In this document: piece after piece, positions 1 through 5,878 of the stretch
How the letters are laid out: each line of letters starts with the position of its first letter
Numbering within the stretch: the first letter of the stretch is position 1
From: an uncultured Blautia sp.
GTDB taxonomy: Bacteria; Bacillota; Clostridia; Lachnospirales; Lachnospiraceae
NCBI GenBank assembly: GCA_900765525.1
Contig: CAAFRY010000236.1
Span: forward strand, 1-6,466
Length of the DNA: 6,466 nucleotides
Direction of reading: 5' to 3'
The notes under the pieces: generated by a model
What the model saw: only the letters and a program-made list of their open reading frames with translations
Told to the model about the DNA's origin: nothing
The model's database searches: none
Made by a program: the position numbers and the translations under genes

Positions 1-1
1 A

Positions 2-94
2 GCCACCGCTACGCCTCATTCCTCCGCCTTGCAGAATGAAAATTCATTCTACGTCATTATGCTGAAAATGAACGTGCCAGTACACTATGAGTAA
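2..94 (+). other. Open frame cut by the left edge, ending in TAA at 92-94; possible gene end or repeated-element remnant
   Basis: A frame open from the first full codon ends in TAA at 92-94. It would encode about 30 residues, ending in NVPVHYE. The first 30 bases are clearly richer in G and C than what follows, and an 18-bp inverted repeat lies inside the stretch. It could be the 3' end of a gene starting to the left, or a short repeated extragenic element that happens to be open. Thirty codons are too few to decide, and no protein family is recognisable. It ends about 15 nt before the -35 box of the downstream operon, with no terminator-like hairpin plus T-run between them. Confidence 0.2.
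33..50. repeat. 18-bp inverted repeat (8-bp arms, 2-nt centre)
   Basis: The sequence AGAATGAA-AA-TTCATTCT has perfect 8-base arms around a two-base centre. There is no T-run after it, so it is not a normal terminator. It lies about 60 bp upstream of the -35 box of the ABC operon, so it could be an operator, or the core of an extragenic repeat. The symmetry is seen directly; any function is a guess. Confidence 0.45.
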
Positions 95-108
95 TCCCCT
101 TGATTTCT

Positions 109-137
109 TTCACAGAAAAATCACATTCTCATCTAAT
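109..137 (+). promoter_or_regulatory. Sigma-A-type promoter of the ABC operon
   Basis: A -35 hexamer TTCACA (109-114, 5 of 6 to TTGACA) and a -10 hexamer TCTAAT (132-137, 5 of 6 to TATAAT) are separated by 17 bp. Transcription would start near 144, giving a leader of about 55 nt before the first gene. No riboswitch-like structure or terminator hairpin is visible in that short, A/T-rich leader. It is the best match in the upstream region and the only one with good boxes at ideal spacing. The call is by eye, without mapping data. Confidence 0.6.
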
Positions 138-185
138 TTTTAACACATTTTCCCCATAAACTGAAAAAGATTAGAAAGAATTGTT

Positions 186-193
186 AAGGAGGG
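186..193 (+). promoter_or_regulatory. Ribosome binding site that fixes a TTG start
   Basis: AAGGAGGG, nearly the full anti-Shine-Dalgarno complement, ends 6 nt before the TTG at 200-202. No ATG in this frame lies close to it: the next Met codon is 44 codons in, after the Walker A motif, and would destroy the ATPase. The TTG is therefore the real start. Confidence 0.85.
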
Positions 194-199
194 AGTATT

Positions 200-1354
200 T
201 TGATTGAAGTAAGGAATCTTGTAAAAAAATACGGAAATCATCTGGCTGTGGACCATCTGAATTTTACCGTGGAAAAAGGTAAAATTTACGGGTTTCTAGG
301 GCCAAATGGCGCCGGAAAATCCACCACCATGAATATGCTCACCGGATATATTGCTTCCACGGAGGGGGATATTCTCATAGACGGGCATAATATTCTGGAT
401 GAGCCGGAGGAGGCCAAGAGAAAAATCGGTTATTTGCCGGAACTGCCGCCTTTGTATCAGGATATGACTGTTTTGGAGTATCTTAGATTTGCGGCAGAGT
501 TAAAATCGCTTCCTAAGGAAAAAAGAGAGAATTATATTAAAGAAGTTATGTCAACTACAAAAGTGGATAATGTAAAGCATAGATTGATTAAAAATCTGTC
601 AAAAGGATACAAGCAGAGAGTGGGATTAGCCCAGGCGCTGTTAGGATACCCGGAGGTTATTATCCTGGATGAGCCTACAGTGGGACTGGACCCTAAGCAG
701 ATTATTGAAATAAGGGATTTGATTAAAAGCTTAGGAGAGAAACATACGGTTATTTTAAGCTCTCATATTTTATCCGAAGTAAGCGCTGTCTGTGATTATG
801 TATTGATTATTGATAGAGGAAAACTGGTGGCAAGTGATTCTCCGGAAAATCTGAGCCGGGTTATGTCAGGGGCAAACTCTTTGGAAATAACGGTAAAGGG
901 TACGGAGGAGGAGATAAGAAAGGCTCTGGATATGGTGGAAAACCTGCAGGAAGTTATTTATCATCAGTCTTTGGTGCCTGGAGCCTGTGATTTTACCATA
1001 AAAGTTCAGGGAGAGCAGGATATGAGAGAGAATATTTTCTTTGCTCTTGCTGAGGTGAAATGTCCGCTTCTGAAAATGCAGTCTACCAATATGACATTGG
1101 AGGAAGTATTCCTGAAACTGACGGATGACAGAAAGTCTGTCAGGGAAAAGCCGCTTTTTGAGGATGACTACGGCCTGGAAGAATATGAGGAGGATAGGCT
1201 GGAAAGGACAGATTTACAGGAATCTGCGGAGATGGAAAATCTGCAGCAGGACCCAGAGGAGGTAGATAGAAATAATCTGGAGACAGCAGAATTCCAGAAA
1301 AATATCAGTCAGGATGTAAGTATGGAAGAAAATAAGAAGGAAGGAGAGGAATAA
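200..1354 (+). CDS. ABC transporter ATP-binding protein, GldA/NatA-like, with acidic C-terminal tail
   Basis: Cytoplasmic ATPase subunit that should power the permease encoded just downstream. All nucleotide-binding motifs are visible in order: Walker A GPNGAGKST (residues 34-42), a Q-loop YLPE with Glu81 where many ABC proteins have Gln (frequent in this subfamily), signature LSKGYKQR (133-140), Walker B VIILDEP (153-159), D-loop GLD (162-164) and the switch His189 in SSHIL. A GldA/CcmA-type accessory region follows to about residue 308 and ends in the usual LEEVFLKLT. That is where relatives of about 310 residues stop. Here a further 76 residues (309-384) follow, with 28 Asp/Glu against 10 Lys/Arg and no predicted fold. 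The start is TTG, supported by a strong ribosome binding site. The ribosome binding site of the next gene (AAGGAGAGG, 1341-1349) lies inside this gene's last codons. The ABC class is certain; the substrate is unknown. Confidence 0.95.
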   Translation: MIEVRNLVKKYGNHLAVDHLNFTVEKGKIYGFLGPNGAGKSTTMNMLTGYIASTEGDILIDGHNILDEPEEAKRKIGYLPELPPLYQDMTVLEYLRFAAELKSLPKEKRENYIKEVMSTTKVDNVKHRLIKNLSKGYKQRVGLAQALLGYPEVIILDEPTVGLDPKQIIEIRDLIKSLGEKHTVILSSHILSEVSAVCDYVLIIDRGKLVASDSPENLSRVMSGANSLEITVKGTEEEIRKALDMVENLQEVIYHQSLVPGACDFTIKVQGEQDMRENIFFALAEVKCPLLKMQSTNMTLEEVFLKLTDDRKSVREKPLFEDDYGLEEYEEDRLERTDLQESAEMENLQQDPEEVDRNNLETAEFQKNISQDVSMEENKKEGEE

Positions 1355-1357
1355 ACA

Positions 1358-2221
1358 ATGCTGGCAATCTATAAAAAAGAATTAAGGAGTTACCTTACTT
1401 CAATGGCAGGATATGTATTTATTGCTTTTATCCTGCTTATATTAGGAATTTACTTTACTGCCTATAATCTGCAGTATGCAAGCCCGGATTTCGGAATCAC
1501 TCTGAATGCGGTGACTTTTCTGTTTTTGATAATCACCCCAGTGCTGACGATGAGGATACTTTCTGAGGAAAAAAAGAATAAGACGGACCAGCTGCTTTTT
1601 ACAGCTCCGGTGGCGGTGTGGAAGGTAGTGCTGGGAAAGTATTTAAGCATGGTGACTATTTATCTGATACCGGTGGTGATTGTATCCTTTTATCCCACGA
1701 TTATGGCCCAGTATGGAACAGTTTCCTATGCCATGGCCTATACGGCGGTTTTAGGTTTTTTCTTTCTGGGATGTGCCCAGATTGCAGTAGGACTTTTTCT
1801 TTCCTCTGTGACAGAAAGTCAGGTAATTGCTGCTGTTCTTACCTTTGGCGTGTTGTTTTGCAGCTATGTAATGGATGGAATTGAAAGCTTTTTCTCCGAT
1901 ACGGCTATGAGTTCTTTTTTGACTTTTCTGGTTATCTCTATTGTAGTGGCTTTGGCTGTATATCAGATGACAAAGGATGCTATTTTATCTGGAATTTTAG
2001 GAATTATTCTGGTAGTGGCCAATGTTATTTTGTATCTGGTTAAATCCTCCTTTTATGAAGGATTGGTACAAAAATTCTTAGACCTCTTGGCTATAGCCAA
2101 CCATTTTGACAATTTTGTAGGCGGTATTCTGGATGTGACAGGAATTGTCTATATGCTGTCGGTTATCTGCATTTTTGTATTTCTTACGATTCAGTGTATA
2201 CAAAAACGGCGTTGGAGCTGA
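1358..2221 (+). CDS. ABC-2 type permease, GldF-like
   Basis: Membrane-embedded subunit of the transporter, 287 residues, starting 3 nt after the ATPase stop with a good ribosome binding site at 1341-1349. The N-terminus IYKKELRSYLTS is the amphipathic coupling segment typical of this family. Hydrophobic segments lie near residues 18-36, 50-64, 97-117, 127-149, 155-172, 187-203, 209-228 and 262-281. The cytoplasmic loop after the second segment carries the family hallmark MRILSEEKKNKTDQLLFTAP (65-84), which probably contacts the ATPase. The segment NHFDNFVGGILD before the last helix is also typical of GldF-like permeases. Length is normal. The protein should dimerise, or pair with the membrane parts of the next two proteins. 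Substrate unknown. Confidence 0.9.
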   Translation: MLAIYKKELRSYLTSMAGYVFIAFILLILGIYFTAYNLQYASPDFGITLNAVTFLFLIITPVLTMRILSEEKKNKTDQLLFTAPVAVWKVVLGKYLSMVTIYLIPVVIVSFYPTIMAQYGTVSYAMAYTAVLGFFFLGCAQIAVGLFLSSVTESQVIAAVLTFGVLFCSYVMDGIESFFSDTAMSSFLTFLVISIVVALAVYQMTKDAILSGILGIILVVANVILYLVKSSFYEGLVQKFLDLLAIANHFDNFVGGILDVTGIVYMLSVICIFVFLTIQCIQKRRWS

Positions 2222-2287
2222 ATTTGACGTTTTTTTATATGGTAATACGCTAAAGGAGCAGGAGTTTAGTAGAAAGGATATGCAGGT

Positions 2288-3796
2288 ATGAAAAGTATAA
2301 AACCCAACAGCAAAGAAAAGAAAAACATTGATATAAATAAATTTATCAGTAATATTAAGGAACATAGAAGAGAGAATAAAAAAGTATTAAAACACGGTTC
2401 TTACAGTGTGGGGCTTACGGTAATAGTGGTAGCTATTGCGGTAATCGTGAATCTTGTGGTTCAGGAGCTGCCTTCCAAATTCAGAGAAATAGATTTAAGT
2501 ACTCAGAAATTATACACTATTGGTGAACAGACGAAAAAGATTCTGGAAGACCTGGATACAGATGTAGAGCTTTATTTCATTGCCCAGGACGGCTCTGAAA
2601 GCAGCGATATACAGAAGCTTCTGGAAAAATATGAAGAGGGAAGCAAACATGTAACGGTAGAGCAGAAGGACCCTGCGGTATACCCGACATTTACTCAGCA
2701 GTATACCACAGACAGTGTCAGCAATAACAGTGTGATTGTTGTCAGTGGAGAGAGAAGCAAGGTAGTAGGATACAGTGATATGTATGAGACTACTATAAAT
2801 TATCAAACCTATTCCCAGGAGGTTTCTGCTTTTGATGGGGAAGGACAGCTTACCAGCGCTATTCAGTATGTAACCTCTGAGGACATGCCGATACTTTATA
2901 CTCTGGAAGGACATGATGAGGCTTCTATGAGTGAAAGTATGAAGGATACGGTACAGAAGGCTAATATAGATATTCAATCCCTGAATCTTTTAAGTCAGGA
3001 ACAGGTTCCTGAGGATGCAGCCTGCTTATTTATCTTTTCACCGGCTAAGGATTTGACGGAGGATGAAGCGAATAAAATTATTGAATATCTGGAGGGCGGC
3101 GGAAAGGCTTTGATTGTATCCAATTATACAGGGGAGGAAATGCCTAATTTCCTTTCTGTATTGGAAAATTACGGAGTTCAGCCTGTAGATGGAATTGTTA
3201 TGGAAGGTGATACAAACCATTATATTGCCCAAAACCCTTATTATCTGCTTCCGGATATTGAGAGTAATGATATTACTTCCAGTTTAAGCTCCGGCAATAG
3301 CTATGTGCTTTTGGCCTTAGCCCAGGGAATTGAGACTATGGATAATATCAGAGATACTTTAAATGTAGAAAGTATTCTGACAACCTCGGATTCTGCTTAT
3401 TCTAAAACAGATTTAGAAAATATGCAGACCATGGAAAAGGAAGACGGAGATATAGACGGACCTTTTGATTTAGGCGTTTATATCACAGAGGATATAGATG
3501 ATGAGAAACAGACCCAGATTGTGTATTATGGAACAGAAACGATATTTGACGATACGATGAATGCTTCTGTGTCCGGAACAAATTATGAATTGTTATCTGC
3601 ATCTTTATCCTGGATGTGCCAATCTGAGGAAGGCGGAAGCACTGCTGTATCCATAGCAGCCAAGAGTCTGGATACCAGTACTTTGACTGTACCGGCAGCA
3701 GAAGTGAGTTTTTGGAGTATTTTTGTTACGGCAGTTCTGCCCATCTGTGTATTGGTTATTGGATTTGTGATTTGGCTGAGAAGGAGAAAACAGTGA
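2288..3796 (+). CDS. GldG-like ABC transporter auxiliary protein, membrane anchored at both ends
   Basis: Protein of 502 residues: a basic cytoplasmic N-terminus (1-38), a transmembrane helix at about 39-58, a large extracytoplasmic region (about 60-472), a second helix at about 475-497, and a cytoplasmic RRRKQ end. Just after the first helix is the GldG-type motif (DLSTQKLYTIGEQ, from residue 69), followed by alpha/beta segments such as DVELYFIAQD and GGKALIVSNYTG, as in the ABC-associated auxiliary domain that resembles DUF4350/GldG. The ATG at 2288 is preceded by AAAGGA (2273-2278) at 9 nt spacing. The 66-nt gap to the permease is the longest in the operon but shows no strong promoter or terminator. 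In Bacteroidetes, GldG works with GldA and GldF; this clostridial relative presumably supplies the outward domain of the same complex. No catalytic motif is visible. Confidence 0.88.
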   Translation: MKSIKPNSKEKKNIDINKFISNIKEHRRENKKVLKHGSYSVGLTVIVVAIAVIVNLVVQELPSKFREIDLSTQKLYTIGEQTKKILEDLDTDVELYFIAQDGSESSDIQKLLEKYEEGSKHVTVEQKDPAVYPTFTQQYTTDSVSNNSVIVVSGERSKVVGYSDMYETTINYQTYSQEVSAFDGEGQLTSAIQYVTSEDMPILYTLEGHDEASMSESMKDTVQKANIDIQSLNLLSQEQVPEDAACLFIFSPAKDLTEDEANKIIEYLEGGGKALIVSNYTGEEMPNFLSVLENYGVQPVDGIVMEGDTNHYIAQNPYYLLPDIESNDITSSLSSGNSYVLLALAQGIETMDNIRDTLNVESILTTSDSAYSKTDLENMQTMEKEDGDIDGPFDLGVYITEDIDDEKQTQIVYYGTETIFDDTMNASVSGTNYELLSASLSWMCQSEEGGSTAVSIAAKSLDTSTLTVPAAEVSFWSIFVTAVLPICVLVIGFVIWLRRRKQ

Positions 3797-3797
3797 T

Positions 3798-5438
3798 ATG
3801 AAGAAGAAAAAAGGAATGCTGATAGGAATTGGAGCGCTTGTTCTTCTGATTGTCCTTTATATAATCATGCGCTCTATGAATCTGGAGGAAGAAGCAGAAC
3901 AAGAGGAAACGGAAGAAACGGTTTTCGAGATAGACGCTGGAGACATAAGTCAGGTTGTGGTCAACTCAGGAGAAAACAGTTATACTTTTACTCATGAGGA
4001 TGACCAGTGGAAATATCCTGAGGATGAAAAATTCCCTCTCAGTGAATCTGTTATTTTAAATAAAATGTCTGATTTGACCAGTATTACTGCTTCCAGAATC
4101 ATTGAAAATCCAGAAAACCTGGAAGAATATGGTTTAGATAGTCCGGAAATAGATGTTATAATAACGGATACAGACGGAACGGAAACGAAATTACTTCTTG
4201 GAGATGTAAATGACAGTGTTTCTGGTTGTTATATGATTCTGAACGAGAATACAGACAGGATTTATTTGGTAAATTCTGCCTTGAAAACCGATATGCAGTT
4301 TGAACTGAGAGACTTAGCGGAAAAGGAAGAAATACCAAGTATAACGGGAAGCACCATTCAGAAGGTAAGTATTGAAAGCCCACAGGGAGACACCAAGGTG
4401 TATGCAGACAGTAATTCAGAAACAGGGTGGACTTTTGACGGACAGGACGGAACCTCTATTCCTGCGGACAGTTCTATGGTGACCACCTATATGAGTGGAT
4501 TTTCTTCCCTGTCCTGGACAGATTATGTGTCTTATGATTCGAATGATTTAAGTCAGTATGGATTAGACCAGCCTGTAAAAATAACTGTGGACTATCAGGT
4601 GCAGGAAGAGGCTTCTGCTGCTGATGCAGGGGAATCCGATGAAAGCAATCAGGGAACAGAAGAGGCTGAGACAGAGACTGAAGCAGAGGAAGTTAAAACA
4701 TCTGAATCAGAAGAGACAAATGGGGAAGAAAGTGATTTGGATTCCCAGGAAGAGACAGAAACGATTACTGTGGATAAACAGATGATACTTCTTATAGGCA
4801 GTCAGGATGAGGATGGGAACTATTATGCTAAGCTGCAAGAGGATAGCTGTGTTTATACCTTGAGTTCTTCCACAGTAGAAACCTTGATTGATGTAAGTTC
4901 TCAGGATTTCCTTAGCACTTTAGTGTCTAATTATTCCTTTGCAGACCTTGACAGAGTAGTTTTTGAGCGAAATGGTGAGACTTATACCGCTGCAAAAGAA
5001 ACTATTGAAAAGGAAAGTGAAAAGGAAAGTGAAGAGGAAAATAGTGAAGATAGTGCGTCAGCAGAAAAAACAGAGGATGCAGAGAGTGAAAGTGCCGAAT
5101 CTACAGAAGATGATGAAGAGGATAATACAGAAACTATCTATACTATTAACGGAAAAGAAATTGATATGACCAGTTTCAACACATTTTATAGTCTTGTTTC
5201 ATCTTTGGAATGGCAGGATAGGGCAGATGAGGCAGAAGCTTCAGGAAAACCCGAACTTAGTATAAATTTTCAGAAAGATGGAGGAATTAACGTTACTGTA
5301 GATTATTATCCTTATGACAGCAATTTCTACCTTGTGATTGATTCAAAAGGAAACAAAATGCTGGTAAATAAAATGAAGGTAAAAGAAATACTGGATGGAT
5401 TTGACGGAATGATTGAAGAATGGCAGGAAAATAAATAA
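3798..5438 (+). CDS. DUF4340 protein with N-terminal membrane anchor and two acidic low-complexity insertions
   Basis: Protein of 546 residues. Four lysines and a helix (about 7-24) anchor it with the rest outside the membrane; there is no lipobox Cys, so it is not a lipoprotein. An acidic linker (30-40) follows. I see three related beta-rich modules starting near residues 45, 187 and 382, each opening with a strand like ISQVVV, IQKVSI or LDRVVF. Modules 1 and 2 share YGLDSP (111-116) and YGLDQP (254-259) and a following KLLLGD/MILLIGS strand. This is the DUF4340 pattern. Module 2 is interrupted by 53 residues (269-321, 23 acidic, 1 basic) and module 3 by 42 residues (404-445, 22 acidic, 3 basic), both rich in Glu, Ser and Thr. 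It starts 1 nt after the GldG-like stop, using AAGGAG at 3781-3786, so it is translationally linked. DUF4340 proteins commonly accompany Gld-type ABC genes; molecular function unknown. Confidence 0.85.
   Translation: MKKKKGMLIGIGALVLLIVLYIIMRSMNLEEEAEQEETEETVFEIDAGDISQVVVNSGENSYTFTHEDDQWKYPEDEKFPLSESVILNKMSDLTSITASRIIENPENLEEYGLDSPEIDVIITDTDGTETKLLLGDVNDSVSGCYMILNENTDRIYLVNSALKTDMQFELRDLAEKEEIPSITGSTIQKVSIESPQGDTKVYADSNSETGWTFDGQDGTSIPADSSMVTTYMSGFSSLSWTDYVSYDSNDLSQYGLDQPVKITVDYQVQEEASAADAGESDESNQGTEEAETETEAEEVKTSESEETNGEESDLDSQEETETITVDKQMILLIGSQDEDGNYYAKLQEDSCVYTLSSSTVETLIDVSSQDFLSTLVSNYSFADLDRVVFERNGETYTAAKETIEKESEKESEEENSEDSASAEKTEDAESESAESTEDDEEDNTETIYTINGKEIDMTSFNTFYSLVSSLEWQDRADEAEASGKPELSINFQKDGGINVTVDYYPYDSNFYLVIDSKGNKMLVNKMKVKEILDGFDGMIEEWQENK
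5007..5042 (+). repeat. 12-bp tandem repeat (two perfect copies, one degenerate) inside the DUF4340 gene
   Basis: GAAAAGGAAAGT occurs twice without change (5007-5030), then a third, diverged copy follows (5031-5042). The unit length is a multiple of three and encodes Glu-Lys-Glu-Ser. It forms the start of the second acidic insertion, so copy-number change by slippage would alter the insertion length without breaking the frame. Confidence 0.8.
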
Positions 5439-5439
5439 A

Positions 5440-5455
5440 TGTTTCACGTGAAACA
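5440..5455. other. parS-like centromere site (ParB/Spo0J binding)
   Basis: TGTTTCACGTGAAACA is a perfect 16-bp palindrome that matches the bacterial parS consensus TGTTNCACGTGAAACA at every position. The symmetry extends to 20 bp (5438-5457), so it overlaps the last base of the TAA of the DUF4340 gene. In Firmicutes, parS sites load ParB (Spo0J), which spreads along DNA and recruits SMC for chromosome segregation. Most are clustered around the replication origin. The match and symmetry are seen directly; the origin-proximal position is inferred. It lacks a T-run and so is not a terminator. Confidence 0.88.
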
Positions 5456-5475
5456 TTATATGGCAAAGGCGTTCT
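5455..5475 (+). repeat. Imperfect 21-bp direct repeat, left copy
   Basis: This copy, with core ATGGCAAAGGCGTTCT at 5460-5475, matches 5778-5798 at 18 of 21 positions. All three differences are transitions. The two copies lie 323 bp apart and flank the terminator hairpin and the structured segment. The left copy overlaps the last base of the parS core. Confidence 0.5.
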
Positions 5476-5525
5476 CCTTTCCGGACATTGAGGGTAGTAA
5501 GAAAGATTTACGAACCATTCGTTAG

Positions 5526-5579
5526 AAAGAAGTCTGTATCTCCCGAACTTTTGTGGGAGGCACAGACTTCTTTATTTCT
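5526..5579 (+). terminator. Long hairpin, probable terminator of the ABC operon
   Basis: The arms AAAGAAGTCTGT (5526-5537) and ACAGACTTCTTT (5562-5573) pair perfectly over 12 bp. After a 2x2 internal mismatch, CTCCC (5540-5544) pairs with GGGAG (5555-5559) around a 10-nt loop. A T-rich tail (TCTTTATTTCTG) follows on the + strand. It lies about 90 nt after the DUF4340 stop. The tail is weaker than a classic U-tract, so termination may be partial. It could act in reverse only poorly, because the opposite strand reads TTCTTTCTAACG. Confidence 0.65.
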
Positions 5580-5778
5580 GCCAGCAACAAGCCAAGCGGA
5601 TATGCTTGCATATCCATTTGGCGATGTCGTGTGTCAGCGGCTCACGCTTAGCACCGACCAGAAATGGATATTCACCTCTTTCCGAATCTTCAACCGCTGC
5701 CATTGAAATTTTGTCTGTTTTCAAGGCAAACGATAGTATTGGACGTATGCCGACTGAATAACGTAGAAAATGGGGAAA
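5575..5778. other. GC-richer, self-complementary segment open in several frames; possible repeated element or structured RNA
   Basis: GGATATGC-TT-GCATATCC (5598-5615) is a perfect hairpin, lengthened by GCCAA/TTGGC (5591-5595 with 5618-5622) across a 2-nt bulge. ATATCCATTT (5610-5619) can instead pair with AAATGGATAT (5662-5671), and CAGCGG (5635-5640) with CCGCTG (5694-5699). The last two pairings interlock. The base composition is visibly more GC-rich than the flanks. On the - strand, 5575-5778 is open, with an ATG at 5701-5703 giving 43 residues (MAAVEDSERGEYPF at its start). On the + strand, 5624-5761 gives 45 residues ending GRMPTE. Neither start has a ribosome binding site. The peptides look familiar to me as small predicted proteins recurring in gut Lachnospiraceae, but I cannot verify this. 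It may be an interspersed repeat, a noncoding RNA, or a tiny gene. Confidence 0.35.
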
Positions 5779-5798
5779 TTACATGGCAGAGGCGTTTT
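5778..5798 (+). repeat. Imperfect 21-bp direct repeat, right copy
   Basis: Partner of the copy at 5455-5475, with core ATGGCAGAGGCGTTTT at 5783-5798 and 18 of 21 positions identical. In both copies an ATG is followed by GCA-RAG-GCG-TTY, but each small frame stops soon (after 21 and 9 codons), and neither has a convincing ribosome binding site. Confidence 0.5.
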
Positions 5799-5813
5799 GG
5801 CCCTTTTTGTAAA

Positions 5814-5841
5814 CTGCAAGTATATTATGTGATGTTAAAGG
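5814..5841 (+). repeat. 28-bp direct repeat, copy 1
   Basis: This copy begins CTGCAAGTATATTATG and ends GTTAAAGG. It matches 5879-5906 at 26 of 28 positions, with a period of 65 bp. The sequence between the copies and after copy 2 is not related, so this is not a simple 65-bp tandem duplication. Function unknown. Confidence 0.7.
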
Positions 5842-5878
5842 ACGGCGGGGCAGGAGCAGTAATTCTCCATGTATGACG

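Noticed and set aside
100..105. TTGATT as the -35 box of the operon promoter
   Set aside because: At 16-18 bp it faces only poor -10 sequences; TTCACA (109-114) with TCTAAT (132-137) at 17 bp is much better.
2202..2236. AAAAACG ... CGTTTTT pairing plus a T-run after the permease gene, a possible intra-operon terminator
   Set aside because: Only 7 bp, almost all A-T, with a 19-nt loop; too weak to terminate, and the downstream gene clearly belongs to the same operon.
2224..2252. TTGACG (2224-2229) as the -35 of an internal promoter for the GldG-like gene
   Set aside because: No -10 hexamer with more than about 3 of 6 matches lies at 16-18 bp spacing; TAATAC at 2243 is only 13 bp away.
2510..2977. 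155-aa - strand open frame opposite the GldG-like gene
   Set aside because: Antisense shadow of a well-supported coding gene; no family resemblance and no ribosome binding site or promoter seen.
4963..5169. 68-aa + strand frame rich in Lys/Arg, overlapping the DUF4340 gene
   Set aside because: It is the shifted reading of the GAA/AAG-rich acidic repeat region; its basic composition is a by-product, and there is no ribosome binding site.
5440..5455. The palindrome read as a terminator or ordinary repressor operator
   Set aside because: There is no loop or T-run, no promoter nearby for a repressor to control, and an exact consensus match to parS explains it better.
5488..5706. 72-aa + strand frame starting with TTG after the parS site
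   Set aside because: It reads straight through the 12-bp-stem terminator hairpin, has no ribosome binding site and uses a weak start codon.
5664..5876. 70-aa + strand frame covering the first 28-bp repeat
   Set aside because: No ribosome binding site and no recognisable family; the related repeat copy is in another frame, so the frame is not maintained.
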